Counted from the stretch's first letter, positions 1-7,113 are shown. The stretch: 8,345 bases of DNA from Bacteroidota bacterium (GCA_023251595.1 JAHEYM010000095.1:1-8345), one strand, 5' to 3'. The notes: generated by a model from the letters alone, not told the origin. Numbers and translations: made by a program.

Positions 1-540
1 AAATTCAGTTGCATGAACATGCACCACCAATGGTTTTCCACTTACATGTTTGGCGAGAATCCCTGCGGGATAAGTCAACCAGTCGTGTGCATGAATTACA
101 TCGAAATTATTTTCTTTTGCGATATAAGAACCTATTAATGCATATTGTGTAACTTCCTTCATGAGATCTCTTCCATAAAATCCTGAAAAATCAAAATGTG
201 TGGAAGAACTTTTGCATTCAGAGAAACATTCACTTTCTGTAAAAGTAGAACGCACGGAATATTCTTCCGGGGATAAATATGGTGTTATGCCTGAAGAAAC
301 TTCTATATATTTAAGATGTTTCATCATCTCCTCAGAGAATGAATTTCTTAAATCCACTGAAATATCAGATGCCCCAATAAAGCGAAATTTACTTTTATCC
401 TCATCTCCGAATAACCGGGGCACGACAAAAAGTACGTCCACATTTTGTTGTATCAAACCTCCGGTAAGCCCGGAACAGGCGGTTCCCAAACCACCGGAAA
501 TATGAGGAGGGAACTCCCAACCAAACATCAACACACGCAT
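1..540 (-). CDS. Glycogen-synthase-like glycosyltransferase, N-terminal part (cut by window edge)
   Basis: The reading frame opens with ATG at 540 and stays open for 180 codons to the window edge, so the C-terminal part, including any sugar-nucleotide site, is not visible. The start matches the N-terminal Rossmann domain of GT4/GT5-type glycogen or starch synthases: MFGWEFPPH (residues 5-13), the glycine-rich SGGLGTAC (15-22), which in the family sits at the donor phosphates, DVIHAHDW (147-154) and HVHATEF (174-180). The family transfers glucose from a nucleotide sugar to a growing alpha-glucan in the cytoplasm. It starts 16 bp after the stop of the debranching enzyme on the same strand, so the two are almost certainly co-transcribed. 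No Shine-Dalgarno sequence precedes the ATG, as is usual in Bacteroidota. The family is clear, but the exact substrate (glycogen or another glucan or glycoside) cannot be settled from this half. Confidence 0.88.
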   Translation of the reverse strand, partial: MRVLMFGWEFPPHISGGLGTACSGLTGGLIQQNVDVLFVVPRLFGDEDKSKFRFIGASDISVDLRNSFSEEMMKHLKYIEVSSGITPYLSPEEYSVRSTFTESECFSECKSSSTHFDFSGFYGRDLMKEVTQYALIGSYIAKENNFDVIHAHDWLTYPAGILAKHVSGKPLVVHVHATEF

Positions 541-556
541 AATATCAGTTGTTTCA

Positions 557-2548
557 TTATAATGTTTGAATTGATTTCTCTACTTTAATTTTATTTCTTT
601 CACCGGGAATCGGCGATTTCAGCATTTCATTTACTCGTAGTAACTCAGCCACACTCCATGCCTGTGAAATTGCTCCTCTCGCCTTATGTGGTTGATCTCC
701 ATCATATATTTCTGCTATCGAACCGATTCCATAATCAAATATAACTGGACTAAAATTTTCATACCACGATTTTATAAACGGCTTTCCTGACTCTCCGTAA
801 ACTTTGAGATATGCTTCGGAAAAATGTCCGATAAGCCATGGCCACACCGTTCCCTGATGATATGCGAGATCGCGCTCTTTTTGATTTCCGGAATAAACAC
901 CGTGATAATTGTCATCATCGGGTGCAAGTGTTCTGAGACCACGTGGTGTGAGAAGTTTTAATCTTACAATTTCAAGTATAGATTTTTTCATCACATCAGT
1001 CAGAGGTGAATAAGGAAGAGAAACAGCAAATATCTGGTTTGGACGAAGCGACCAATCCGGGTAATTTCCATTGACAAAATCGGCAAGATATCCTTTCTCC
1101 CTATTCCAGAATTTATCCGCGAAACAATCAATTATTTTATGAGGAATATCCTCCCACGCTGAGATAAATTTTTTATCGTTTGCGAAAGTGGCAGCTTCGA
1201 GTGAAAAACAAACTGCATTATACCACAAAGAATTTATTTCAACATCTTTACCGATCCGGGGAGTGACAGCTTTACCACCGACAATAGCATCCATCCATGT
1301 CAGTGCAAAACCCGGTTCACCGGCATAAATAAGCCCGTCTTCATCCATGTATATATTATGTCTGGTTCCTTCACGATAACTCTCCAGAATTGATTTCATC
1401 GCGGGACCATATTCATTCCAGATTTTTTCTACTGGTTCAGCATGAATTGCATATTGTTGTAATGCCCAAAAAAACCAAAGTGAAGCATCTGCCGAATTAT
1501 AATTCGCATGATCATCCCCACAGGTATTTGGGAATAATCCGTTTTTCAAAGTTTTAATCATCGTATTTATCACCCCTTTGAAAATCTCCGGATGTCCGGT
1601 CGATAATGTCAAGCCCGGTAAAGCAATAAAAGTATCGCGTCCCCATTGACCAAACCAATGAAATCCCGCGACAATTTCGCTTTTATTATTTCTTTGTATT
1701 ATAAATTGCTTCGCAGAATTCTGCAAGCAATCATCAAAATTCTCAAGAGAAAGACCTTTTCCCAATTCAGATTGAAATAATATATTTAATTTCGTCGAAC
1801 TGCTTTTTGTCAAACCGGCGGAAAATACAAGCTGATCTCCTTTTTTAAGTTCTGTTGCAAAATAACCCGGACAATACAAATCTTCACTATATTCATAACC
1901 CCGTTCACGTTCAACATTATATTCAATGTTATAATACCAGTCAGGTGCGTGAACGAATTCTGATTTTTTCGAAAACTGAAGAAATAAACCTGAAAAATCC
2001 GGATAGATTTTTATAAAAATACCTCCGGTAATATATTCCAATTCCCGCATCACATCGAAATTGGATTTACTCAGTGAGTGTATATTTCTGAACGCTAAGA
2101 AAGGATGAAATTGCATGGTAAATGCATTTTTAGCCTCGATCACAGTGTAACGGATCAACACTTTTAAATCATCCTTTACCAGAATTATTTCTTTTTTTAA
2201 TATAATGTCATCGATCCGAAAAATCCACTCCGGACAAATATTATAAGAAAATTCATTCAAAAAGAAATAACCTTCCGGATCATAAATGGAAGGATAACGA
2301 TGTGTGCCCAAACGAAACTTATTTGATCCACGCAGTATGACTTCATCAAGCGTAGAAAGAATCACATAACGACCATCACCTGAGAGTGACTGAGGTGTGA
2401 TTAATAAACCATGATACTTTCTTGTATTACAATTCACTATAGTAGAACTGCAGTATGCTCCGGCACTGTTCGCCAGAAGAAATTCCCGTTCAAGCGAAAA
2501 ATCCAGATCGTTTAAATTATTCTTGGAAAAGTGTATAAATGTTTTCAC
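557..2548 (-). CDS. Amylo-alpha-1,6-glucosidase / glycogen debranching enzyme
   Basis: A complete 663-residue cytoplasmic enzyme of the bacterial/archaeal glycogen debranching type (GH133-like), expected to hydrolyse alpha-1,6 branch points. The N-terminal beta-rich domain (about 1-260) carries the family signatures FLLANSAGAY (23-32) and TRKYHGLL (42-49). The C-terminal (alpha/alpha)6-barrel catalytic domain (about 275-640) carries WFGQWGRDTFIALPGL (298-313), YNSADASLWFF (350-360), LTWMDA (416-421), LRTLAPDDDNYHG (538-550), YHQGTVWPWLIG (563-574) and IAEIYDGD (611-618). Catalytic acids probably lie in the WMDA and EIYDG segments, by analogy with related glucoamylase-like barrels; I did not prove this. 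The start is GTG at 2548. An in-frame TGA lies at 2561-2563 and no ATG occurs before residue 168, so GTG (or the CTG three codons before it) is the only start that keeps the conserved N-terminus. No Shine-Dalgarno is seen. It is the first gene of the operon with the glycosyltransferase. A CRP/FNR-like palindrome and a -7-like box lie upstream. Confidence 0.95.
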   Translation of the reverse strand: MKTFIHFSKNNLNDLDFSLEREFLLANSAGAYCSSTIVNCNTRKYHGLLITPQSLSGDGRYVILSTLDEVILRGSNKFRLGTHRYPSIYDPEGYFFLNEFSYNICPEWIFRIDDIILKKEIILVKDDLKVLIRYTVIEAKNAFTMQFHPFLAFRNIHSLSKSNFDVMRELEYITGGIFIKIYPDFSGLFLQFSKKSEFVHAPDWYYNIEYNVERERGYEYSEDLYCPGYFATELKKGDQLVFSAGLTKSSSTKLNILFQSELGKGLSLENFDDCLQNSAKQFIIQRNNKSEIVAGFHWFGQWGRDTFIALPGLTLSTGHPEIFKGVINTMIKTLKNGLFPNTCGDDHANYNSADASLWFFWALQQYAIHAEPVEKIWNEYGPAMKSILESYREGTRHNIYMDEDGLIYAGEPGFALTWMDAIVGGKAVTPRIGKDVEINSLWYNAVCFSLEAATFANDKKFISAWEDIPHKIIDCFADKFWNREKGYLADFVNGNYPDWSLRPNQIFAVSLPYSPLTDVMKKSILEIVRLKLLTPRGLRTLAPDDDNYHGVYSGNQKERDLAYHQGTVWPWLIGHFSEAYLKVYGESGKPFIKSWYENFSPVIFDYGIGSIAEIYDGDQPHKARGAISQAWSVAELLRVNEMLKSPIPGERNKIKVEKSIQTL

Positions 2549-2573
2549 AAATTTCAGGAATCATTAGAGGGAA

Positions 2574-2581
2574 CAAATAAA
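2574..2581 (-). promoter_or_regulatory. Putative -7 box of the debranching-enzyme operon
   Basis: On the minus strand this reads TTTATTTG, one mismatch from the Bacteroidota -7 consensus TAnnTTTG. It would place transcription start near 2571 and give a leader of about 23 nt before the GTG start. No good TTTG -33 element is seen, which is usual for activator-dependent promoters. The box alone would be weak evidence. What supports it is its distance to the palindrome at 2625-2640, which equals that at the two neighbouring promoters. Confidence 0.45.
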
Positions 2582-2624
2582 AACAAATTACCTGTACCTG
2601 GAAATGGTGTTTATCAAACAAATT

Positions 2625-2640
2625 TGTGATTTACATCACA
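2625..2640. promoter_or_regulatory. CRP/FNR-family operator, perfect TGTGA-N6-TCACA
   Basis: The sequence TGTGATTTACATCACA is a perfect match to the classic CRP half-sites TGTGA/TCACA with a 6-bp spacer. It lies in the 188-bp gap upstream of the debranching enzyme. Its centre (2632.5) is 58.5 bp from the last G of the putative -7 box at 2574-2581, equivalent to about -61.5, the class I activator position. Control of glycogen breakdown by a CRP-like regulator is plausible, but the actual regulator is not in the window. Confidence 0.62.
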
Positions 2641-2736
2641 GCAAATGCTGTACAATGAAGCGGCGGAAATGATGATCCAAATTATAGTTCTGTATTTTCA
2701 AGGTTTTTTACAAGTCGTGTCGCAGGTTCTTGCAAT

Positions 2737-3129
2737 TTAGTTTACTATCGGATAATCATTTTCGAATTTTGCAGATACAAGTTTACCATGCACATTGAAT
2801 GTAATTTTTAATGAATGAAATTTCAAAATTGTCGTATGTGAACTAAAGCCATCCTTTCCGTAAGGTCTCAAAGAATTAGTGATTCTGGTGCTGTCGGGAA
2901 AAATGTAACATACTTCACAAGTAATCCCTTCATTGCTTAAAGATCTTTGTTTACCATCCAGTAAGTAAGTATAAATATCCCTGTAACCACTTACCATTTC
3001 GATATTATAACCACCTGCACTCTTCACAATACCGCCGTGAGGTCCTATCGGTGTCGGAAACAGATTCATAGAAACAAAAACCAACACAATCAAAATGAAA
3101 CAAATAATTAATATACTCTTCGCCTTCAT
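2737..3129 (-). CDS. Small membrane-anchored protein with PHGG and CxxC motifs, function unknown
   Basis: A 130-residue protein with a basic N-terminus and one hydrophobic segment (about residues 5-22), either a signal anchor or an uncleaved signal peptide. The roughly 105-residue remainder would lie outside the inner membrane. That part contains GPHGG (29-33), IEMVSG (43-48), YTYLLDGK (53-60) and a CxxC pair (C71, C74). From memory, the PHGG...IE(M/V)V...YLLD pattern resembles a small beta domain found in Bacteroidota near heavy-metal efflux systems and in some RND periplasmic adaptor proteins. That is a recollection of pattern, not a search result. Histidines 31, 98, 105 and 114 together with the CxxC pair would suit metal binding, but this is inference. 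There is no lipobox: C10 lies inside the hydrophobic core without the usual context. The ATG at 3129 is preceded by a perfect -7 box and an FNR-like palindrome. I see no clear terminator after the stop. Confidence 0.75.
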   Translation of the reverse strand: MKAKSILIICFILIVLVFVSMNLFPTPIGPHGGIVKSAGGYNIEMVSGYRDIYTYLLDGKQRSLSNEGITCEVCYIFPDSTRITNSLRPYGKDGFSSHTTILKFHSLKITFNVHGKLVSAKFENDYPIVN

Positions 3130-3148
3130 GTTTTATGAAAAATATGCA

Positions 3149-3156
3149 CAAAGATA
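3149..3156 (-). promoter_or_regulatory. Bacteroidota -7 box for the small membrane protein
   Basis: The minus strand reads TATCTTTG, an exact match to TAnnTTTG. It predicts a start near 3146 and a short leader of about 16 nt before the ATG at 3129. No convincing TTTG is found at -33 (the minus strand there reads CAACAAT), consistent with dependence on an activator. The palindrome at 3201-3214 is centred 58.5 bp upstream of its last G. Confidence 0.58.
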
Positions 3157-3200
3157 GACGAACATGAAATATTTATTGTTGAATTTAATCAAACTTAAAT

Positions 3201-3214
3201 TTGATCTTGATCAA
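3201..3214. promoter_or_regulatory. FNR-like palindrome TTGAT-N4-ATCAA
   Basis: TTGATCTTGATCAA matches the textbook FNR consensus TTGAT-N4-ATCAA exactly; its arms TTGATC/GATCAA are perfect inverted repeats around two central bases. Aligned with the other sites in this window it has the shared core TGA-N6-TCA. Its centre is 3207.5, about -61.5 relative to the start predicted for the small membrane protein on the minus strand. It is about 160 bp from the start predicted for the adhesin, so it more likely serves the minus-strand gene. Bacteroidota CRP/FNR-family proteins may not follow E. coli FNR specificity, so a link to oxygen is only suggestive. Confidence 0.6.
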
Positions 3215-3297
3215 CAATCGGTGTAGAGTTTTGCATTTCTGCTTTTTTACAGAATATTTATGTTAAAATATATTTTTATAAATTATTTTATAATTTT

Positions 3298-3313
3298 CGT
3301 GACAGATATCACA
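3298..3313. promoter_or_regulatory. CRP/FNR-like palindrome upstream of the adhesin gene
   Basis: The sequence CGTGACAGATATCACA contains perfect GTGA-N6-TCAC half-sites and differs by one base from TGTGA-N6-TCACA. Its centre (3305.5) is 58.5 bp before the last G of the -7 box at 3357-3364, equivalent to about -61.5 for the adhesin promoter. The preceding stretch (about 3241-3297) is almost entirely A/T and could help DNA bending or polymerase contact. Confidence 0.6.
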
Positions 3314-3356
3314 GATATTTTTGATAAAACACATTTTAACATTTTATTAAATAAAT

Positions 3357-3364
3357 TAGTTTTG
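3357..3364 (+). promoter_or_regulatory. Bacteroidota -7 box for the SprB-repeat protein
   Basis: TAGTTTTG is an exact TAnnTTTG match. It predicts a start near 3367 and a leader of about 38 nt before the ATG at 3405. The leader is A/T-rich and has no Shine-Dalgarno sequence. The -33 region has only T-runs (around 3334-3337) and no TTTG, again suggesting activator dependence. Confidence 0.58.
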
Positions 3365-3404
3365 CACAATTGAATTAATATAATTTTAACTAATACAAAA
3401 CGTC

Positions 3405-6400
3405 ATGAAAAATTTAATTACATTAATCTCAGCGGGCATTCTCTTAAGTCTGATGAGTCTGCAGGCGCAAACAACTTGCGCCGGTGACAGGGTCGCTTAT
3501 GTCGACTCAAAAAATGTGGGGGTCACGGGTTCCTACACACTAACTATCGGTGCCGAAGAAATGGCGGCGCAAACATATCATTATTCCGGTCCCGGGGAAG
3601 TTGCGGGTGCAAGAGTTTACGGCACTGTCCCATCCGGACTCGGGGTGGCTGTAAGGGTTAGTTTATATAATGTTGATGCGAACGGCAGACCATCGGGAGC
3701 TGCACTTGCAGTTGCACCATTAAGAAATGTTTATTCCTGGAGTCCTGCATATTTTAATGTAAGCTTTTCACCAGCCGTATCAGTCAATTCTAATTTTGCA
3801 TTGGTCGTTGAAATTGTTGATTTACCCGGAAGAGGTCATAATTTTTTACTCCGCTATACAGGTAACGGTGAAGGATTAGGTGAAGATCTTGCTTCCCTTG
3901 CCGGAAGCTCAACCGGAAGTAATTGGGCAAGTGCAATGAGTGCATTTGGTAAAGACGGTGATTTTTATATTTATCCACGTATGATTAATTTTAATACCCC
4001 CGGGTTTTCGGTTTTATCAAGTTGTATAGATACCGGCGTTCCGATTGATTTTACGAACACAACCGCGATGACATTAGATCGCATGTTCAATACAATTACT
4101 GCTCCCGGTTATTCAGGATCAAATTTTTTATATACGTGGAATTTCGGAGACGGATCATCAGTTTCTCACGAAGTAAATCCATTTCACTCTTATGCAACAG
4201 CCGGTATATATACAGTTGAACTGACTTCTCTTATCGACGGTTGGGATTCAGATTGTTCACAGACATTTTCCAAAACCATTTCAGTCGGACTTTCTGCCAG
4301 CGCTACTTCCATAACCAACGTGAACTGCAACGGGGGAAATGACGGAAACATGGCTGCTTTGGGTACCGGTGGAGGAACTCCATATATATATAGTCTTAAT
4401 GGCGGGAACTACCAATCGAACGCAAACTTCACGGGACTAACCGCGGGGTTATATACACTATTTATTCAGGATGTGGTCGGCTGTATTCGTACAACAAGTT
4501 TTATTATTCACCAACCATTACCTATTGATTTTACTTCAACATCCTCCACAAATGCAACTTGCGGAAATCCGGATGGTGGAATATTAGTTACCTCCTCAGG
4601 TGGTGTTTCACCTATTCAGTATCAACTGAATTCCGGTCCATTCCAACCGAATGGTTCATTTAATAATTTAACTGCAGGCGGATATAATATAACAGCCAAA
4701 GATGCCAATAACTGCACGTCCTTCATTCACGTTGTAATCAATGATGTCGGCGGACCGCAATTTACGAGTGTTAATTTCACCAACATAAGTTGCTTCGGAG
4801 GAAATGATGCGAGCATAACATTAAGTTCAGCAGGAGGGACTGGAAACATACAATATAGTATTAATGGTGGATTAACATTCCAGTCGAGTGGAATTTTTTC
4901 TAATGTCACTGCAGGAACATATATCACCATTGTGAAAGATGCTGCCGGTTGTACCGACGTACAAATTATCAATGTCGCACAACCACAACCATTGACAATT
5001 ACGGTATCAACGGTTCCTCTCACTTGTTTTGAAAGCAATAATGGACAAATAAATATTACCTCCACCACAGGGGGCACCGGCGCCGCTTCATATAGTATTA
5101 ATGGTGTTGTGTTCCAATCGGGTACAAATTTCCCCGGATTGGCTGCAGGTACTTATACTGTATATGCAAGAGACGTCACAGGTTGCGTAAATTCCATTCC
5201 AGTAAATGTAACGCAACCAACCCTACTGACTTCTAGTGTCAATGTTTCGAATGCAACCTGCAACGGTTATGAAGATGGCGCAATTACAATTGCCGGCAGT
5301 GGGGGCACACCAGCGTATACTTACGGAATTGGTGCAACACCGGTATATCAAAGTAATGGAACTTTTATAGAATTGGCAGCAGGCACATATCCTTTATTTG
5401 TGTCTGACGAGAACGGATGTACCATTCAAACAAATGTTACGATAAACGAACCAACTCCGGTTGTTCCGGTTGCTACAACGACTAACTCTACTTGTGGAAA
5501 TTCCAATGGAGGGATTTTAATAGTTTCAACAGGAGGTTCCGGGACAGGTTATACTTATAGTTTAGATGGTGGTACTTTTGGTGTTGGGTCATTTTCATCA
5601 CTCGCGGCAGGTATATATGTAATAACCGCAATGGATGGAACGGGATGTTCTTCTGTTACAAATGTAACGGTCTTCGATTCCAATGGACCAACCATTCTTT
5701 CAAGCAGTTCAACAAATGTGAACTGTCATGGCGGTAATGACGGGAGTATAACAGTTGGCGCAGTTACAGGTGGGACAGGCACTTTATATTATTCAATTAA
5801 CGGCATTACATATCAAACATCTCCAGTTTTTAATAACTTACCTGCGGGTGTATATGATGTCACTGTTAAAGACGCTGTTGGTTGTATTGGTAACACTTCA
5901 ATTACCATAACTGAACCAAATGCTTTCCTCATTACAATGAATGTTACAAATGCTACTTGTTATGGCAGCAGTACCGGATCTGTCACCTTATTAGTCGGAG
6001 GTGGTTCAGGCACATTAGCGTTTAGTATTAATGGTGAAAGCACATTCCAATCGAGCAATGTATTCACAAATTTGGCAGCAGGAATATATCAGGTTGCTGT
6101 ACGCGATGCAGGCGGTTGCGTGGGTTATGCATCAGTAACAATTACCCAACCACCCATGTTGCTTGCAACTTATGGAAGTTTGAACGTGACATGTGCAGGC
6201 GCACATAACGGTACACTTAATATATTTGCCTGGGGCGGTTCAGGAGCGTTGGAATTTAGTTTGAATGGAACCACTTATCAATTGTCAAATATATTTTCCG
6301 GTCTGGCAGGTGGATCATACAATGCGTTTGTCAGAGATGCGAACGGATGCGTGATTGTCATACCTGCAATCGTTCATGAGCCACTTCCATTAACAATTTC

Positions 6401-7094
6401 CGAAAACATTTCTCAGGTAAGTTGTGCAGGTGGAAATAATGGCGTGATTGATCTCAGTATAACAGGTGGAACCCCTTATTATTATTTTGATTGGTCGAAT
6501 GGCGCGATAACGGAAGACAATTTCAATCTTGCCGCAGGAAATTATAGTGTCGTTGTATCTGATGGCTACGGATGTACTTCAACAATGTCATATACGATAA
6601 CACAACCAAGCAACGCAATTATTGTAAACGGAACAGTTACGAATGCTTCCGGACCGAATAATGGTGCTATCAATATCACAATTACCGGAGGTGTTGGCGG
6701 ATATATTTTCTCATGGTCGAATGGCTTGACGACAGAAGATGTATCAGGGTTAGGTGCAGGTGTTTATACAGTAATTGTAACTGATGGAAATGGCTGTGCT
6801 GCTTCGTCCACATTTGTGATACTAAGTACTGTTGGCATTAATAACACACCGGATATTGACAAACAACTTTCGATTTATCCAAATCCTGTTAATACAGAAG
6901 TGACGATATCATTACAGGGATTTATGATTGATAAATTAGAATTGTTCGACATGTTAGGCCAGATAGTCAACTCCGTTGAACCCAAAAATTCAGAAGTTAA
7001 ATTAAATACTTCATCACTTCATTCAGGCGTGTACTTTCTTAGAATAATGTCCGGAGATAATATCATTTCCAGAAAAATAGACATCATTAAATAA
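3405..7094 (+). CDS. Secreted adhesin-like protein: PKD domain, eleven SprB repeats, T9SS C-terminal sorting domain
   Basis: A complete 1229-residue protein, probably exported by Sec and then by the type IX secretion system to the cell surface. Residues 1-22 are a signal peptide (K3, hydrophobic core, likely cleavage after LQAQ or nearby). Residues about 26-195 form a beta-rich domain I cannot assign. Residues about 205-294 form a PKD domain with the hallmark YTWNFGDGS (243-251), likely closed by C207-C284. Residues 297-1142 are eleven SprB-type repeats of 74-79 residues, typically containing TC.GG(N)DG, YSING, LAAGTY and DA.GC. Residues about 1153-1229 are a Por-type T9SS sorting domain, with LSIYPNPVN (1155-1163), LELFDMLGQ (1178-1186) and SGVYFLRI (1207-1214). 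SprB in Flavobacterium johnsoniae is a much longer gliding adhesin; this shorter protein is more likely a generic surface or attachment protein. No gliding or T9SS machinery genes are in view. Transcription appears to be single-gene, ending at the stem-loop at 7114-7149. Confidence 0.93.
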   Translation: MKNLITLISAGILLSLMSLQAQTTCAGDRVAYVDSKNVGVTGSYTLTIGAEEMAAQTYHYSGPGEVAGARVYGTVPSGLGVAVRVSLYNVDANGRPSGAALAVAPLRNVYSWSPAYFNVSFSPAVSVNSNFALVVEIVDLPGRGHNFLLRYTGNGEGLGEDLASLAGSSTGSNWASAMSAFGKDGDFYIYPRMINFNTPGFSVLSSCIDTGVPIDFTNTTAMTLDRMFNTITAPGYSGSNFLYTWNFGDGSSVSHEVNPFHSYATAGIYTVELTSLIDGWDSDCSQTFSKTISVGLSASATSITNVNCNGGNDGNMAALGTGGGTPYIYSLNGGNYQSNANFTGLTAGLYTLFIQDVVGCIRTTSFIIHQPLPIDFTSTSSTNATCGNPDGGILVTSSGGVSPIQYQLNSGPFQPNGSFNNLTAGGYNITAKDANNCTSFIHVVINDVGGPQFTSVNFTNISCFGGNDASITLSSAGGTGNIQYSINGGLTFQSSGIFSNVTAGTYITIVKDAAGCTDVQIINVAQPQPLTITVSTVPLTCFESNNGQINITSTTGGTGAASYSINGVVFQSGTNFPGLAAGTYTVYARDVTGCVNSIPVNVTQPTLLTSSVNVSNATCNGYEDGAITIAGSGGTPAYTYGIGATPVYQSNGTFIELAAGTYPLFVSDENGCTIQTNVTINEPTPVVPVATTTNSTCGNSNGGILIVSTGGSGTGYTYSLDGGTFGVGSFSSLAAGIYVITAMDGTGCSSVTNVTVFDSNGPTILSSSSTNVNCHGGNDGSITVGAVTGGTGTLYYSINGITYQTSPVFNNLPAGVYDVTVKDAVGCIGNTSITITEPNAFLITMNVTNATCYGSSTGSVTLLVGGGSGTLAFSINGESTFQSSNVFTNLAAGIYQVAVRDAGGCVGYASVTITQPPMLLATYGSLNVTCAGAHNGTLNIFAWGGSGALEFSLNGTTYQLSNIFSGLAGGSYNAFVRDANGCVIVIPAIVHEPLPLTISENISQVSCAGGNNGVIDLSITGGTPYYYFDWSNGAITEDNFNLAAGNYSVVVSDGYGCTSTMSYTITQPSNAIIVNGTVTNASGPNNGAINITITGGVGGYIFSWSNGLTTEDVSGLGAGVYTVIVTDGNGCAASSTFVILSTVGINNTPDIDKQLSIYPNPVNTEVTISLQGFMIDKLELFDMLGQIVNSVEPKNSEVKLNTSSLHSGVYFLRIMSGDNIISRKIDIIK
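4293..6830 (+). repeat. Eleven tandem SprB-type repeats within the adhesin gene
   Basis: Approximate repeat units by residue are 297-371, 372-448, 449-527, 528-605, 606-683, 684-759, 760-838, 839-916, 917-993, 994-1068 and 1069-1142. Units 1-10 each hold two cysteines 50-53 residues apart (for example C308/C360, C541/C594, C1007/C1057), probably an intra-repeat disulfide. Unit 11 has lost the first, reading TNASG where others read TNATC, and keeps C1131. Units 1-9 mostly have the YSING type of centre; units 10 and 11 have the FDWSNG/FSWSNG centre of canonical SprB repeats. The repeats are clear as protein but well diverged as DNA, so this is an old array and not a recent expansion. Confidence 0.9.
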
Positions 7095-7113
7095 TATTTT
7101 TCTACCACAATTC

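Noticed and set aside
200..505. Open frame of 101 codons on the plus strand
   Set aside because: It lies entirely opposite the glycosyltransferase coding sequence, whose motifs are unmistakable; the plus-strand product has no recognisable features.
2641..2736. Possible terminator after the small membrane protein
   Set aside because: Short inverted matches such as CAAG...CTTG followed by an A-rich run on the minus strand are too weak to form a credible stem.
3790..3978. Open frame of 62 codons on the minus strand
   Set aside because: It is antisense to the adhesin gene, with no promoter, signal or family resemblance.
4727..5077. Open frame of 116 codons on the minus strand
   Set aside because: It is antisense to SprB repeats 2-4; its composition reflects the reverse complement of the repeat codons.
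4293..6830. Regular repeats that could suggest a CRISPR or DNA satellite array
   Set aside because: The period of about 225-235 bp is in frame, conserved at protein level and poorly conserved as DNA, so it is a protein repeat array.
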